A DNA stretch of 64,000 nucleotides, taken from positions 391,120 through 455,119 of the forward strand of contig NZ_JAUJZH010000002.1 in assembly GCF_030486595.1 (NCBI RefSeq), in the 5' to 3' direction. Positions 50,901 through 59,350 of the stretch are shown in pieces. Position 1 is the first letter of the stretch. Every line of letters begins with the position of its first letter. This DNA comes from Variovorax ginsengisoli. Its GTDB lineage: Bacteria > Pseudomonadota > Gammaproteobacteria > Burkholderiales > Burkholderiaceae_C. The translations under genes were made by a program, and so were the position numbers. The notes under the pieces are model-generated. The model worked only from the letters and a program-made list of their open reading frames with translations. It had not been told where the DNA came from and did no database searches.

Positions 50901-51623
50901 GTCAACGGCCTGGGCCACTGCGGCGCCTGCCACACGCCGCGCAATGCGCTCGGCGCCGAGCGGGGCGGCAGCGCCTCGCTGTCGGGCGCGATGATCGATG
51001 GCTGGGAGGCGCCGGCGCTGACCGCGCTGTCGACCGCCGGCGTGCCGTGGACCGCCGACGCGCTCTACGGCTACCTGCGCCACGGCCATGCGAAAGCGCA
51101 CGGCATCGCCGGCGGTCCGATGGCCGAGGTGGTGCGCGAGCTGGCGCAGGTGCCCGACGCCGACATCCGCGCCATGGCCACCTACCTGGCGTCCTTCAAC
51201 ACCGCCACCACGCCGGCGGAGGCGGAGGCCCGGGCGCAGCGCCTGGTGGCGGAGGCGGCGGCGCAGCAAGGCCGGCTGCTCGGGCCCGCGCAGCGCATGT
51301 TCGACAGCGCCTGCGCCGCCTGCCACCACGATGGCGACGGGCCGACGCTGCTGGGCGTGAACACGCCGCTGGCGCTCAACAGCAACCTCACGAGCGCGCG
51401 GCCCGACAACCTGCTGCGCACCATCCTCGACGGGGTGCGCGAACCGGCTGCGCGCGACATCGGCTTCATGCCGGCCTTCCGCGAGGCGCTCGACGATGCT
51501 CAGATCGCCGAGCTGGCCGGCTACATGCGAGCCCGCTTCGCGCCGCAGGAACCGGCCTGGGCGGACCTGCCCGGGCGCGTGGCCCGCCTGCGGGCCGAGA
51601 CGCCGAGCGCCCCGCGACGCTGA
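47925..51623 (+). CDS. nicB: Nicotinate hydroxylase large subunit: molybdopterin domain fused to tri-heme cytochrome c
   Basis: 1232 residues, close to the ~1190 of Pseudomonas putida NicB. Residues ~30-790 form the molybdopterin-binding xanthine dehydrogenase-type domain (VDLGTGIQTALSQIVAEELD, AGCYGRNGADDVAADAA, GAGESSSVPGTAAIANAI). A membrane helix follows at about 800-823 (GLWAGAGALIVGGIGVV). Three c-type heme sites come last: CAVCH 853-857, CGACH 999-1003 and CAACH 1130-1134. With NicA it hydroxylates nicotinate to 6-hydroxynicotinate and sends electrons toward cytochrome oxidase. The predicted topology puts the Mo domain inside and hemes outside. The start is GTG 47925, overlapping the nicA stop. 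Confidence 0.9.
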   Translation: MTRRADLPRTRSDFLQADGVLVVVRETPPAPPPSPGQPAAVAGDPAEGPEVLLAVWDDGSVTALNGHVDLGTGIQTALSQIVAEELDLPMAQVRMVLGDTARAPNQGATIASASIQIHAAPLRHAAAQARGWLIAQAAEQLGVQPALLTLRDGRVRHRDDPAFGIGIGELVAGGRSVLQLDTLSKPKDPADYRIVGRSQPRVDIPAKLAGETVFVHDMRLPGMLHGRVVRPPYAGADHGDYIGNTLESVDEASIAHIPGIRAVVVIRDFVGIVAEREEHAEQALRELRVHWKAWPGLPPLDDLEGAISANPSTQRLLVDEGDADAGLAGAAQPMPRTYVWPYQMHASIGPSCALAHWQPGGEAELRVWAGSQNPHVLRADLAKLMGLDDTAVDVVRMEAAGCYGRNGADDVAADAALLARAAGAPVRVQLTREQEHLWEPKGAAQLMRVQGGLDAEGGVAAYDFETSYPSNGAPTLALLLTRAVEPVAQAFEMGDRTARPPYTYPNLRVKVNDMAPIVRASWLRGVSALPSSFAHESYVDELATAAGVDPVAFRLRHLHDPRAAELVRQTAQKAGWRMRTGPQENADNGLGPGGDVLFGQGFAYARYVHSKWPGFGAAWSAWVADVEVNRKTGEVHVRRVVVGHDAGLMVNPAGVEHQIHGNVIQTTSRALKEQVRFAPQAAPGSALLPGRPPSGVVASREWGSYPIINFREVPVIEVMHLQRPGEPSLGAGESSSVPGTAAIANAIFDATGVRFRSPPFTPEVVRAALNPLPAPAGPETAPAAAPRQLPASAPWPKRRGLWAGAGALIVGGIGVVAGLAGWRSAIAPVSFSAPAYSEATIERGRRLAALGDCAVCHTAPGGTPNAGGRAMETPFGTIYTTNLTPDADTGLGRWSFTAFQRAMREGISRDGHHLYPAFPYTAFAKTSDDDLQALYAYFMSLPPVRAETPPAALKFPFGLRPLMAGWNALFHDPAPYRPVTAQSAEWNRGAYLVNGLGHCGACHTPRNALGAERGGSASLSGAMIDGWEAPALTALSTAGVPWTADALYGYLRHGHAKAHGIAGGPMAEVVRELAQVPDADIRAMATYLASFNTATTPAEAEARAQRLVAEAAAQQGRLLGPAQRMFDSACAACHHDGDGPTLLGVNTPLALNSNLTSARPDNLLRTILDGVREPAARDIGFMPAFREALDDAQIAELAGYMRARFAPQEPAWADLPGRVARLRAETPSAPRR

Positions 51624-51686
51624 GAGTCCCGTACGATCCGGGGCGCAGAGGCCGAAATCGCCGGCCCGCTCCCTGGAGACCTTCGC

Positions 51687-52871
51687 ATGACCTCGATGCT
51701 TTCGCCCGCCCAGTCCCTGCCTCGCGATGCCGAGCGCGCCACCCTGGTCGGGCGCCTCTGGCAGCCCGACATCGGCCCGGTGCTGGTCGCCGTGCACGAA
51801 GGCGGCCTGCACGACCTGTCGCGGGTCGCCGCCACCGCAAGCCAGCTGCTGGAACTCGACGATCCGGTCGGCGCGGTGCGCGAGGCCCTGCGCGACGAGC
51901 GCACGCAGCGCGTGGCGTCGCTCGAGCAGGCGCTGGCCAACAGCGACGAGACCCGGCGCGACGCGCAGCACCCGTGGCTGCTCGCGCCCTGCGACCTGCA
52001 GGCGGTCAAGGCCAGCGGCGTGACCTTCATCGCCAGCCTGCTGGAGCGTGTGATCGAAGAGCAGTCGCGCGGCGATGCCTCCAAGGCCGAATCGATCCGC
52101 GCCGCGCTCGGCGGCGTGCTGGGCGACAACCTGGCGGGCATCGTGCCCGGCTCGCCGCAGGCCGCCAAGGTCAAGGACGTGCTGATCGCGCAGGGCGCCT
52201 GGTCGCAGTACCTCGAGGTCGGCATCGGGCCCGACGCCGAGATCTTCACCAAGGCCCCGGTGCTGGCCGCGGTCGGCACCGGCGCCGACGTCGGGATCCA
52301 TTCGGGTTCGGTCTGGAACAACCCCGAGCCCGAGGTGGTGCTGGCGGTCGACAGCCGCGGCCGGACGCTCGGCGCGGCGCTGGGCAACGACGTCAACCTG
52401 CGCGACTTCGAGGGCCGCAGCGCGCTGCTGCTCGGCAAGGCCAAGGACAACAACGCGTCGTGCGCGATCGGGCCTTTCATCCGGCTGTTCGACGAGCACT
52501 TCGGCATCGACGACGTGCGCCGCGTCACGGTGGCGCTGCGGGTGGTCGGGCCCGAGGGCTTCACGCTCGACGGCGCGAGTTCGCTTTCGAAGATCAGCCG
52601 CGACCCGCTCGACCTGGTGTCGCAGGCGATCGGCCCGCACCACGCCTATCCGGATGGCTTGATGCTGTTCCTGGGCACCATGTTCGCGCCGACCCAGGAC
52701 CGGCACGGGCCGGGCCAGGGCTTCACGCACGTGGTCGGCGACCGGGTGACGATCTCGGCGCCCGAACTCGGCGCGCTGCACAACCGAGTGGTGCATGCGG
52801 ACCAGGCACCGCGCTGGACCTTCGGCATCGGCGCCTTGATGCGCAACCTGGCCGGCAGAGGGATCATCTGA
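51687..52871 (+). CDS. Fumarylacetoacetate hydrolase family protein
   Basis: 394 residues. The catalytic metal site of the FAH superfamily is in WNNPEPEVVLAVDSRG (the Glu-x-Glu pair) and LGNDVNLRDFEGRSALLLGKAKD, with an upstream KAPVLAAVGTGADVGIH. The length and long N-terminal domain (about 1-150) fit the sub-group annotated as AraD1 or related 2-keto-3-deoxy-sugar acid dehydratases rather than the short FAH hydrolases. It lies 63 nt after nicB in the same direction but is probably a separate unit. Substrate uncertain. The MFS gene converges on it with an 8-nt overlap. Confidence 0.82.
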   Translation: MTSMLSPAQSLPRDAERATLVGRLWQPDIGPVLVAVHEGGLHDLSRVAATASQLLELDDPVGAVREALRDERTQRVASLEQALANSDETRRDAQHPWLLAPCDLQAVKASGVTFIASLLERVIEEQSRGDASKAESIRAALGGVLGDNLAGIVPGSPQAAKVKDVLIAQGAWSQYLEVGIGPDAEIFTKAPVLAAVGTGADVGIHSGSVWNNPEPEVVLAVDSRGRTLGAALGNDVNLRDFEGRSALLLGKAKDNNASCAIGPFIRLFDEHFGIDDVRRVTVALRVVGPEGFTLDGASSLSKISRDPLDLVSQAIGPHHAYPDGLMLFLGTMFAPTQDRHGPGQGFTHVVGDRVTISAPELGALHNRVVHADQAPRWTFGIGALMRNLAGRGII

Positions 52872-54072
52872 CGCGCCGCCGCTGGGCGCCGAGCAGCGCC
52901 AGCACGGCGACCAGGCTGGCCGCCAGCAGGATCCACAGGCCGGCCGTATAGCCGCCCGCGGGCGTCCACAGCAGGCCCAGCATCAGCGGCGCGATGGCGC
53001 GGGCGATCGCACTCGGCAGGCCGAGGGCGCCGTTCAGCGTCGCCACGTGCTCGCGGTTCACGTACTGCGCGATCGCGGTGCCCTTGACGATCGTCAGCAT
53101 GCCGTTGCCCATGCCGTAGAACAGCACGAAGGCGAGCGCCGCGGCCGGATGCCCGGCGCCGGCCAGCAGGGTCGCCAGGCCGATCGGGATCAGGCAGGGA
53201 ATCAGCCGGTTCGCCAGATGCAGGTCGAAGTGGTGCTCGAAGAAGTAGAGCAGGGCGCGGCCGAACACCTGCACGATGCCGATCGCGGCCGGCACCGCGA
53301 TGGCCCAGGTCTCCGACAGCCCGGCGCCGCGCAGCAGGCTCACCATGTGCGGCGGCAGCGCGGCGGTCACGGCCATCAGCAGCACGGTGAAGACGCCGAT
53401 GAGCAGGAAGGGTGCGCTGCGCAGGTAGTGGCCGACGGGACGCCGCGCCGCCGTGGCGCCCGCCGCCGGCACGGCGATGCTGCGCTTCGGCGCATGACGC
53501 AGGATGCGCGCGTGCAGCGGCGCGCACAGCAGCAGGTGGACCGCGGCCAGCACCCACAGTGCATGGCGCCAGCCCAGCTGCGCGATCAGCCAGGCATCGA
53601 GCGGAATGAAGACCGTGCTGGCCAGCCCGCCAAGGAAGGTGAGCGTGATGATGGCGCGCCGGAAGTCGTTGGGGAAGCGGCGCGTGACGACCGCGAAGGC
53701 CGGCGTGTAGAGCGTGGCCGCGAGCGCCGCGCCGAGCAGCAGCCAGGCCGCGTAGAAGCCGGCGGCGGTGTGCGCCACGCTGTTCAGCAGCAGTCCGGCG
53801 GCGATCAGCACCGAGCCGCCGGTCATCACGGCGCGCTCGTGTCCGCGGTCGATCCAGCGGCCGACGGGCCAGGCCATGACCCCCTCCGCCAGCAGCGCGA
53901 GGCTGAAGGCCAGCGAGGATTGGGCCCGGCTCAGGCCGAGCTCGCGCTCGACCGGCTCCATCAGGAGCGCGAAGGTGTAGAAGACGCTGCCCCAGGTCAC
54001 GAGCTGGCCGAGGGAGAGCCAGCCGACGAGGCGGCGGTCGTAGGGGGGCGGCGGGGAGGGGGAGAGGCCCAT
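52864..54072 (-). CDS. MFS transporter
   Basis: 402 residues with 12 predicted membrane helices. The loop 2-3 motif reads GRWIDRGHERAVMTGG, and a central basic loop (LHARILRHAPKRS) separates the two halves. LGQLVTWGSVFYTFALLMEPVERELG at the start resembles oxalate/formate antiporter-like MFS proteins of proteobacteria. No signature fixes the substrate. Convergent with the FAH gene. Confidence 0.85.
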   Translation of the reverse strand: MGLSPSPPPPYDRRLVGWLSLGQLVTWGSVFYTFALLMEPVERELGLSRAQSSLAFSLALLAEGVMAWPVGRWIDRGHERAVMTGGSVLIAAGLLLNSVAHTAAGFYAAWLLLGAALAATLYTPAFAVVTRRFPNDFRRAIITLTFLGGLASTVFIPLDAWLIAQLGWRHALWVLAAVHLLLCAPLHARILRHAPKRSIAVPAAGATAARRPVGHYLRSAPFLLIGVFTVLLMAVTAALPPHMVSLLRGAGLSETWAIAVPAAIGIVQVFGRALLYFFEHHFDLHLANRLIPCLIPIGLATLLAGAGHPAAALAFVLFYGMGNGMLTIVKGTAIAQYVNREHVATLNGALGLPSAIARAIAPLMLGLLWTPAGGYTAGLWILLAASLVAVLALLGAQRRRVR

Positions 54073-54101
54073 GGGCCGACTCTACCGACCCGGGTCCGCG
54101 C

Positions 54102-54845
54102 TCAGCCTGCGGTTTCGAGTGCCGACGCCGCCGCGCGTGCTTCGCCAGCCGCCGAAGCCAGCAGCAGCTTGTAGATCACCGCCCCGATGACCGCGCCCAT
54201 GATCGGCGCGACCCAGAACAGCCACAGCTGGTCGACCGCGATGGCCGGGCCGAACAGCGCCGGGCCGGTGCTGCGTGCCGGGTTGACCGAGGTGTTGGTC
54301 ACCGGGATCGAGACCAGGTGGATCAAGGTCAGGCACAAGCCGATCGCCAGGCCGCCGAAGCCCGCGGCGCTGTTCCTGGCCGTGGCGCCGAGGATCACGA
54401 TCAGGAAGATGGCGGTCAGCACGACCTCGGTCAAAAGCGCCGCCTTGAAGCCGAAGCCGCCCGGCGAATGTTCGCCGAAGCCGTTGGTCGCGAAGCCGCC
54501 GATCTCGGCGCCCGGCTTGCCGGTGGCGATCGCGTAGAGCACGAGGGCCGCGGCGATGGCGCCGAGCACCTGGGCGACGATGTAGCCGGGCAGCTCGGCG
54601 GCGCGGAAGCGCCCTGCCACCACCAGGCCCACCGACACGGCGGGATTGAAGTGGCCCCCGGAGACCGGGCCGAGGGCATAGGCGCCGGTCAGCACCGTGA
54701 GGCCGAAGGCCAGCGAGACACCGACGAAGCCAATGCCCAGGCCTGGGAAGGCGGCGGCCAGGACGGCGCTGCCGCAGCCGCCGAAAACGAGCCAGAACGT
54801 GCCGATGAATTCGGCCGACAGCTTCTTGAAGGTACTGTGTTCCAT
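54102..54845 (-). CDS. aqpZ: Aquaporin Z
   Basis: 247 residues, six helices and two half-helices with the paired NPA motifs: [10 protein letters not shown] (NPA at 67-69) and [15 protein letters not shown]. The selectivity-filter context (His in the second half, Arg after the second NPA) is that of water-specific AqpZ. The C-terminus has an Ala-rich extension ([15 protein letters not shown]). Inner-membrane water channel. The 210-bp gap before the next gene holds nothing recognised. Confidence 0.95.
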   Translation of the reverse strand: MEHSTFKKLSAEFIGTFWLVFGGCGSAVLAAAFPGLGIGFVGVSLAFGLTVLTGAYALGPVSGGHFNPAVSVGLVVAGRFRAAELPGYIVAQVLGAIAAALVLYAIATGKPGAEIGGFATNGFGEHSPGGFGFKAALLTEVVLTAIFLIVILGATARNSAAGFGGLAIGLCLTLIHLVSIPVTNTSVNPARSTGPALFGPAIAVDQLWLFWVAPIMGAVIGAVIYKLLLASAAGEARAAASALETAG

Positions 54846-55055
54846 ATTTTTTTGATCCCTGAATCTTCATGTGTGACAAACAAGCCCGTCGACCGAGGCC
54901 GAGGGCGGCCGGATTCTAGGGAGCCGGGCGGACCAAGAAAGCCGGCGCCGCGGAGCGGGCCGCGGTGATGCGCCGTTGTTCACGGAAGCTCGCGTTTTCT
55001 TTGCTGCCGCGGCGTCGGCAGGGGTGCCGAAGGCCCTCGGCGCTGATACACGGCG

Positions 55056-55823
55056 TTAAATTTTGTAATCGCCACGCGATGCCAACCACGCGCCGACGGC
55101 CTGCGCGAGCCAGGGCCCGTCGTCCAGCGGCAGGTCGTGCCCGGCGGTCGGATGCTCCACGATGTCCGCCTGCCATCGGCGCGCCAGGCTGTGCGAATTG
55201 CGCGCGTCGACCAGGGCGTCGCAGCGGCTCGCCAGCACCAGCATCGGCACGGCCGGCGGCTCTGCCGATGCGCGGTAGCGGGTGGCCGCGATCAGTTGCC
55301 GCAGCGCGTTGGCGCCGCTGACCGGCCGCGCCCGCCGCAGCGCGACCCATTGGCCGACGCTGTCGTCGTCCGGTGGCGGATGGCGGCTGGTGATGCGCAG
55401 GATCGTCTGTTCGCGCTGACTATCGCTCAACCATGGGCGCAGGAACCCGAGCAGGGCGGGGTAGTTCGCCGGACGCAGGCGCCAGTACCACGGGCTGAAC
55501 GGGCGCAGGCTGGTGTTGACGAGCACGCAGGCGGCCAGCTCCCGGGGATGGCGGCGGGCCCAGTCGACCGCCACCATCCCGCCCAGCGACATGGCGAGCA
55601 GGTGGACCGGGGTCTCGACCCCGAGGGCCCGAAGCTGCGCGCGGCAGTGCTGCACCATGGCCTCGATGCGCAGCGGGCTGGTCTCGCGGTTCAGGCGCCC
55701 GTTGCCCGGCAGGTCGATGGCCAGCACGCGCGCGCCGGGCAGCCGCTCGCGCAGCAACCGCGGGAACTCGCCCCAGTGGCCGACTTCGCGCGTCAGCCCG
55801 CGCAGCAGCACCCAGGTCGTCAT
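55056..55823 (-). CDS. Alpha/beta hydrolase
   Basis: 255 residues. Nucleophile elbow in HLLAMSLGGMVAVDW, acid near VLASRCDALVD and catalytic His in AGHDLPLD; the oxyanion region is LRGLTREVGHWGEFP. The sequence is of the general serine hydrolase type with a cap domain (FSPWYWRLRPANYPALLGFLRPW). Start ATG 55823 overlaps the stop of the M14 carboxypeptidase-like gene by 4 nt, so the two are cotranscribed and possibly act on related substrates. Substrate unknown. Confidence 0.87.
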   Translation of the reverse strand: MTTWVLLRGLTREVGHWGEFPRLLRERLPGARVLAIDLPGNGRLNRETSPLRIEAMVQHCRAQLRALGVETPVHLLAMSLGGMVAVDWARRHPRELAACVLVNTSLRPFSPWYWRLRPANYPALLGFLRPWLSDSQREQTILRITSRHPPPDDDSVGQWVALRRARPVSGANALRQLIAATRYRASAEPPAVPMLVLASRCDALVDARNSHSLARRWQADIVEHPTAGHDLPLDDGPWLAQAVGAWLASRGDYKI

Positions 55824-56845
55824 CGAGGCCCCCCGCTGTCGTACCAGCGCGCCAGCGCGCGCCGTGCATGGTCCGCGCGCTGGGCACCGGTCGGCACCCA
55901 GCGGGCGTGGCTGCAGGCCGCGCGCACGATGAAATCGAGCCACGCGACATGGCGGCGCAGCACCCGTTGCTGCCGGTGGGCGATGACCGGGTTGAAGATG
56001 CCGTGGCGCGAGAAGATCTGGCGCGGGTTCTTCTTGATCCAGAGCCAGGAGCCCATCTCCAGCGTCAACGGAAGGAACATGCCGGGCCGGTCGCAGGCGC
56101 GCAGGTAGAGGTGATCCCAGAGGTCGCCGTGCGTGAGGTACTGGCGGCTCTGCGGCTCCAGCACGAAGCGGTGGTGGGGCAGGGTGTCGTCGTGGATCTC
56201 GCACAGCGCATGCACCTCCGCCAGGTGCGCGATCGGCCGCGGCGTGTGGGCGTACGGAAACCAGATGCGGTCGGCGAGGCCGAAGCCCGAATGGCAGTCG
56301 ATCGCCATGCCGAAGGGCCGGCCCATCAGTTCGGTCTCCACCAGTTCGCACAGCGCGGCGCTCTCGGGCTCCATGGGCGCGCCGAGCGGGCCCCGGTACC
56401 ACGGCATGGCGGCGCTGATGCGCTGGCCGCCGATCAGGAAGGGCACGCGCTCGGCGGACTCGACCGGCGCATTGCGCATCAGGTCGACGCCATTCGGATT
56501 CGCGCGCGTGCCCAGCCACAGTCCGCCCGGGTTGACCAGCGGCATGAACACCAGGCGCACCGTCTTCAACTGGCGGTGCAGCGTGTCGTCCCACGGCAGT
56601 CGCATCACCAGGCTGCGCAGATAGGCGATGGTCACTTCGGCGCCGATGCGCTCCAGGCCGTGCACGCCGCCGAAGAAGCCGACCGCCGGCGCGTCCGGGC
56701 TGGCGCTGCCCAGCACGAAGGCCTCGACCGGGAAGCGCCGTCCGTCCGCCTCGATCTCGCACAGCCGGCGCCGCGTCATGCGCGGGCCGGCCAGCTCGGC
56801 GAGCTGGTGCAGCTCGATCAATTCGGGAAGTTCGGTCGTGGTCAC
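55820..56845 (-). CDS. M14 family zinc carboxypeptidase-like protein
   Basis: 341 residues. The zinc ligands His and Glu are in GGVHGLERIGAEV, the third ligand His in AIDCHSGFG, and the catalytic Glu in PLTLEMGSW. NPNGVDLMRN is the substrate carboxylate-binding stretch. No signal peptide, so it acts in the cytoplasm, like the succinylglutamate desuccinylase/aspartoacylase-related M14 members. Overlaps the alpha/beta hydrolase gene that follows it. Substrate unknown. Confidence 0.82.
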   Translation of the reverse strand: MTTTELPELIELHQLAELAGPRMTRRRLCEIEADGRRFPVEAFVLGSASPDAPAVGFFGGVHGLERIGAEVTIAYLRSLVMRLPWDDTLHRQLKTVRLVFMPLVNPGGLWLGTRANPNGVDLMRNAPVESAERVPFLIGGQRISAAMPWYRGPLGAPMEPESAALCELVETELMGRPFGMAIDCHSGFGLADRIWFPYAHTPRPIAHLAEVHALCEIHDDTLPHHRFVLEPQSRQYLTHGDLWDHLYLRACDRPGMFLPLTLEMGSWLWIKKNPRQIFSRHGIFNPVIAHRQQRVLRRHVAWLDFIVRAACSHARWVPTGAQRADHARRALARWYDSGGPR

Positions 56846-56930
56846 TCGGGCGTGGCGGAGGTGGTGGGTCGCAGGATGGCGGCGGGGCGGCCATCAAAGC
56901 GTCACATGCCCGCGCTACGGTATCGTGACC

Positions 56931-57062
56931 ATGCGACGAAATCATTCCAGTTCCGCCAGCCGGCTCCTTCGCGGCATCGGCTCCGCCTTGCTCTGGGGCG
57001 CGATCGAGTTCGTCGCCCTGGCACGCTCGCGCTGGATGTCGCGGCTGCACGCCGGGCGCTAG
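56931..57062 (+). CDS. Small hypothetical basic protein (43 aa)
   Basis: A 43-residue frame, MRRNHSSSASRLLRGIGSALLWG..., with ten arginines, one hydrophobic helix (about 17-30) and a basic end. It lies in the gap between the M14 gene and the comM remnant, on the opposite strand to both. No Shine-Dalgarno sequence is obvious. It is listed because the gap is otherwise unexplained and the composition is that of a small membrane-associated peptide; it may be chance. Confidence 0.3.
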   Translation: MRRNHSSSASRLLRGIGSALLWGAIEFVALARSRWMSRLHAGR

Positions 57063-57076
57063 GGTTCAAAGCGCTT

Positions 57077-57469
57077 CTACGCCAGCTGCAGCGCCCGCCG
57101 GTACTGCACCGCCTCGGCCAGGTGCGCCGGCTCGACCGCATCCGCACCCGCCAGGTCGGCGATGGTGCGCGCCACCTTGAGCGCCCGGTGGGTGCTGCGG
57201 GCCGACCACCCGAGCCGCGTCGCGGCCAGTTGCAGGAACTTGAGCGCCGCCGGCGCCAGCGCCGCATGGCGGTCGATCTCGGCCCCCGCGAGCGCCTGGT
57301 TCGGCCCGCCCTGGCGCGCCAGTGCGCGCTCGCGCGCCGCCACCGCGCGGCCGCGGATCGTCGCGCTCGCCTCGCCGGCCGCGGCCTCCAGCAGCTGCTG
57401 CGCCGACACCCCGGGCACCTCGATGTGCAGGTCGATGCGGTCCAGCAGCGGGCCGCTCAGCTTGCCCTG
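57077..57469 (-). pseudogene. comM: comM/yifB (Mg-chelatase-like AAA protein), 3' fragment
   Basis: The last 130 codons of YifB/ComM: QGKLSGPLLDRIDLHIEVP, an EASATIRGRVA-like helix (here EASATIRGRAVAARERAL), and the C-terminal LGWSARSTHRALKVARTIADL followed by AHLAEAVQYR. Full proteins are about 500 residues, so some three quarters, including the Walker motifs, are missing. Similarity ends abruptly at the codon CAG (57467-57469), where the sequence TGTAGGCGAC begins and GC content falls. The missing 5' part must lie beyond the right end of the window or be deleted. In other bacteria ComM is a branch-migration helicase needed for efficient natural transformation. Confidence 0.88.
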
Positions 57470-57596
57470 TGTAGGCGACTCGGAATCGTCGCCGTCCAAT
57501 TTCATTGAAATTCAATAGGTTGCGCAACAACTTTGAATTTGTTCTGGGCGCACAGGTGCCGAATTAAATGAGAAATACCCATTGAAAAAGCGGAGT

Positions 57597-57821
57597 TCAT
57601 GGAGTGCTCACTTTATCTAGCAGCTCGGATCTATCCATGTCTTCGAATTTCCATTTATGTCTCGAGTACGAGCGAGAGCCTTGTTCCAGATTCTTTGCGC
57701 CACGCCGTATCATTTTCACGACGGGTATTTGATCGAAGGCAGGTATTGCCCATATGATGGCTCGACATACTGCTCCGTAAGACTTTCCTTCAATCCGCCA
57801 TGTTGAACCTATCAACCGCAA
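57597..57821 (-). CDS. Small hypothetical ORF inside the element edge
   Basis: A 74-codon frame with a TTG start and an end (KFEDMDRSELLDKVSTP) that reads like a real protein tail. The frame is open a further 11 codons upstream. No match to a known family and no clear ribosome site. It occupies part of the otherwise gene-free 57506-57984 stretch, which more likely holds transposase-binding sites and the promoter of the ATPase gene. Confidence 0.2.
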   Translation of the reverse strand: MRLIGSTWRIEGKSYGAVCRAIIWAIPAFDQIPVVKMIRRGAKNLEQGSRSYSRHKWKFEDMDRSELLDKVSTP

Positions 57822-57984
57822 CCACCAAACGCATCGTTTTCGACATGCGTATGGTTATGCGCGTGGCGAATTTCTCGGGTTCCTCGACCCGTATCTCGAA
57901 TCAGGCAATAGCGGCGGCCCACCCCCTAATCCTCATTCCCCAGTCTTAAGGAGCTGACCGATCGGCTCCGCCAAGGAGCCCAGA

Positions 57985-59346
57985 ATGGTCAGCAAGAAAA
58001 AGAGAGTCAGCGTCCCTCCCGGGTATGGGATCCATGCTGATCCTGGCGACCTCTCCGGCGAGTTTTGCGAGCCCTTGCTCCTTCCAATCTGGCTCCTCGA
58101 GCAACTCGAGGTTGAAGCGCTCGAACGCGAACGCCTGCTGTTCGAAGAGCGTGAGCGCAAGAGAGCCGAAGACGATGCTGCCTACAAAGCGCGGCAAGAG
58201 GCAGCAGAAGAGGAGCGCTCGAAGCGCCCACCTCCGCCAGTGGCTCGCAGTTCCCTAACTCCCTTGCAGGCCGCGCAGGCCCTGACTGTCCCGGACGAAC
58301 TGCCGCCGGCGCCACCGAACACCGTTGCTGTCTTCGACTGGCACGCCGCACGCGAGCGGTTTGACTCGCTGAAACGATACCCGGCCACGGCCGACAAAGA
58401 GATCATCGCCCGAGATCTGCGGCACTTTGCCAAGGCCATGGCCAACGGACCGTGGCGCACGGTCGCGAGGTCTGCGGCTTGGCGGGAAGATCTGCAGCAG
58501 CTTGCCGAGGAGATGCCGAATTTCGCTGTGGTTGTCGAGGCGATCCAGCGCGCCATGGCCCTTGCCGACCTGTCAGGGCGACCTCCGGCGCTGCAGCCCA
58601 TCCTGCTGTTGGGAGCGCCAGGTGTGGGCAAGACGCACTTCACGCATCGCCTGGCGGAGTCTCTCCAGACGACGATCCATCTGCAGTCGTTCGACAACGC
58701 GCAGTCCAACACTCTCTTGAGAGGGTCGGAGCGGCACTGGTCCAACTCGTCCGTGGGCGCCCTGTGGGAACTCATTGTCCTGGGAGAAAAGGCGAACCCT
58801 GTTGTCCTCCTCGATGAGATCGACAAGGGCGCCAACGAGGGCGGTCACCACCGCCCTGTGGATGCGTTGCTTTCCTTGCTCGAGCCGGTCACTGCAGCGA
58901 GGGTGAAGGACGTGAGCGTCGATTTCGAGTTCGACGCGAGCCACGTGGTGTACGTGGCCACGGCGAACGATGCCGGGCGTATTGCCGCGCCGGTGCGCTC
59001 ACGTTTTCTTGAGTTCTTCATCAAGGAGCCGGACATCGACGGGCGCCTGGTACTCGCGCACAGCATCTTCCAAGCGACGCTCAACCGGATGGTGCCGTCG
59101 GAGGAGGTTCGCGCGACGTTCGCACGTCCGACGGATCTCCAGATCTGCCGCCTGGCCTGGATGACGCCGCGCCAGATCCGCATGACGAGCGAGCAGGCTC
59201 TGGGCGCGGCCGCCTATGAAGGGCGCCGCCATTTCGAGGATCGCGACTTCGATGCGCCGAAGCCGCGCACGCAGGTTGCGGCGACATCTCGTCGGCCGAA
59301 GGACGGCGATGGCGATGAGATCTCTGTGTTCGTGGTCAGGAGTTGA
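57985..59346 (+). CDS. AAA+ ATPase of the accessory element
   Basis: 453 residues. An acidic/basic coiled-coil-prone segment (about 38-80, ERERLLFEERERKRAEDD) and a Pro-rich linker precede a single AAA+ domain. Walker A is GAPGVGKT at 210-217 and Walker B VVLLDEID at 273-280. Sensor-1-type YVATANDAGRI follows, then arginine finger VRSRFLEFF. The domain looks Lon/MoxR-like (disordered loop GGHHRPVDALLSLLE), but there is no protease domain. AAGGAG at 57973-57978 lies 6 nt before ATG. AGGAG at its 3' end serves the next gene, so the ATPase and the two phosphoesterases form an operon. Its role may be to remodel or load the phosphoesterases; this is unproven. Confidence 0.85.
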   Translation: MVSKKKRVSVPPGYGIHADPGDLSGEFCEPLLLPIWLLEQLEVEALERERLLFEERERKRAEDDAAYKARQEAAEEERSKRPPPPVARSSLTPLQAAQALTVPDELPPAPPNTVAVFDWHAARERFDSLKRYPATADKEIIARDLRHFAKAMANGPWRTVARSAAWREDLQQLAEEMPNFAVVVEAIQRAMALADLSGRPPALQPILLLGAPGVGKTHFTHRLAESLQTTIHLQSFDNAQSNTLLRGSERHWSNSSVGALWELIVLGEKANPVVLLDEIDKGANEGGHHRPVDALLSLLEPVTAARVKDVSVDFEFDASHVVYVATANDAGRIAAPVRSRFLEFFIKEPDIDGRLVLAHSIFQATLNRMVPSEEVRATFARPTDLQICRLAWMTPRQIRMTSEQALGAAAYEGRRHFEDRDFDAPKPRTQVAATSRRPKDGDGDEISVFVVRS

Positions 59347-59350
59347 TGGA

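Noticed and set aside
35099..51623. Classical NicC-NicD-NicE-NicF oxidative (maleamate) nicotinate pathway
   Set aside because: No monooxygenase, dioxygenase, maleamate amidase or maleate isomerase is encoded in the window.
47748..52796. Minus-strand open frame of 1682 codons
   Set aside because: It is the mirror of nicB and the FAH gene, with His/Arg/Gly-biased low-complexity composition and no recognisable domain.
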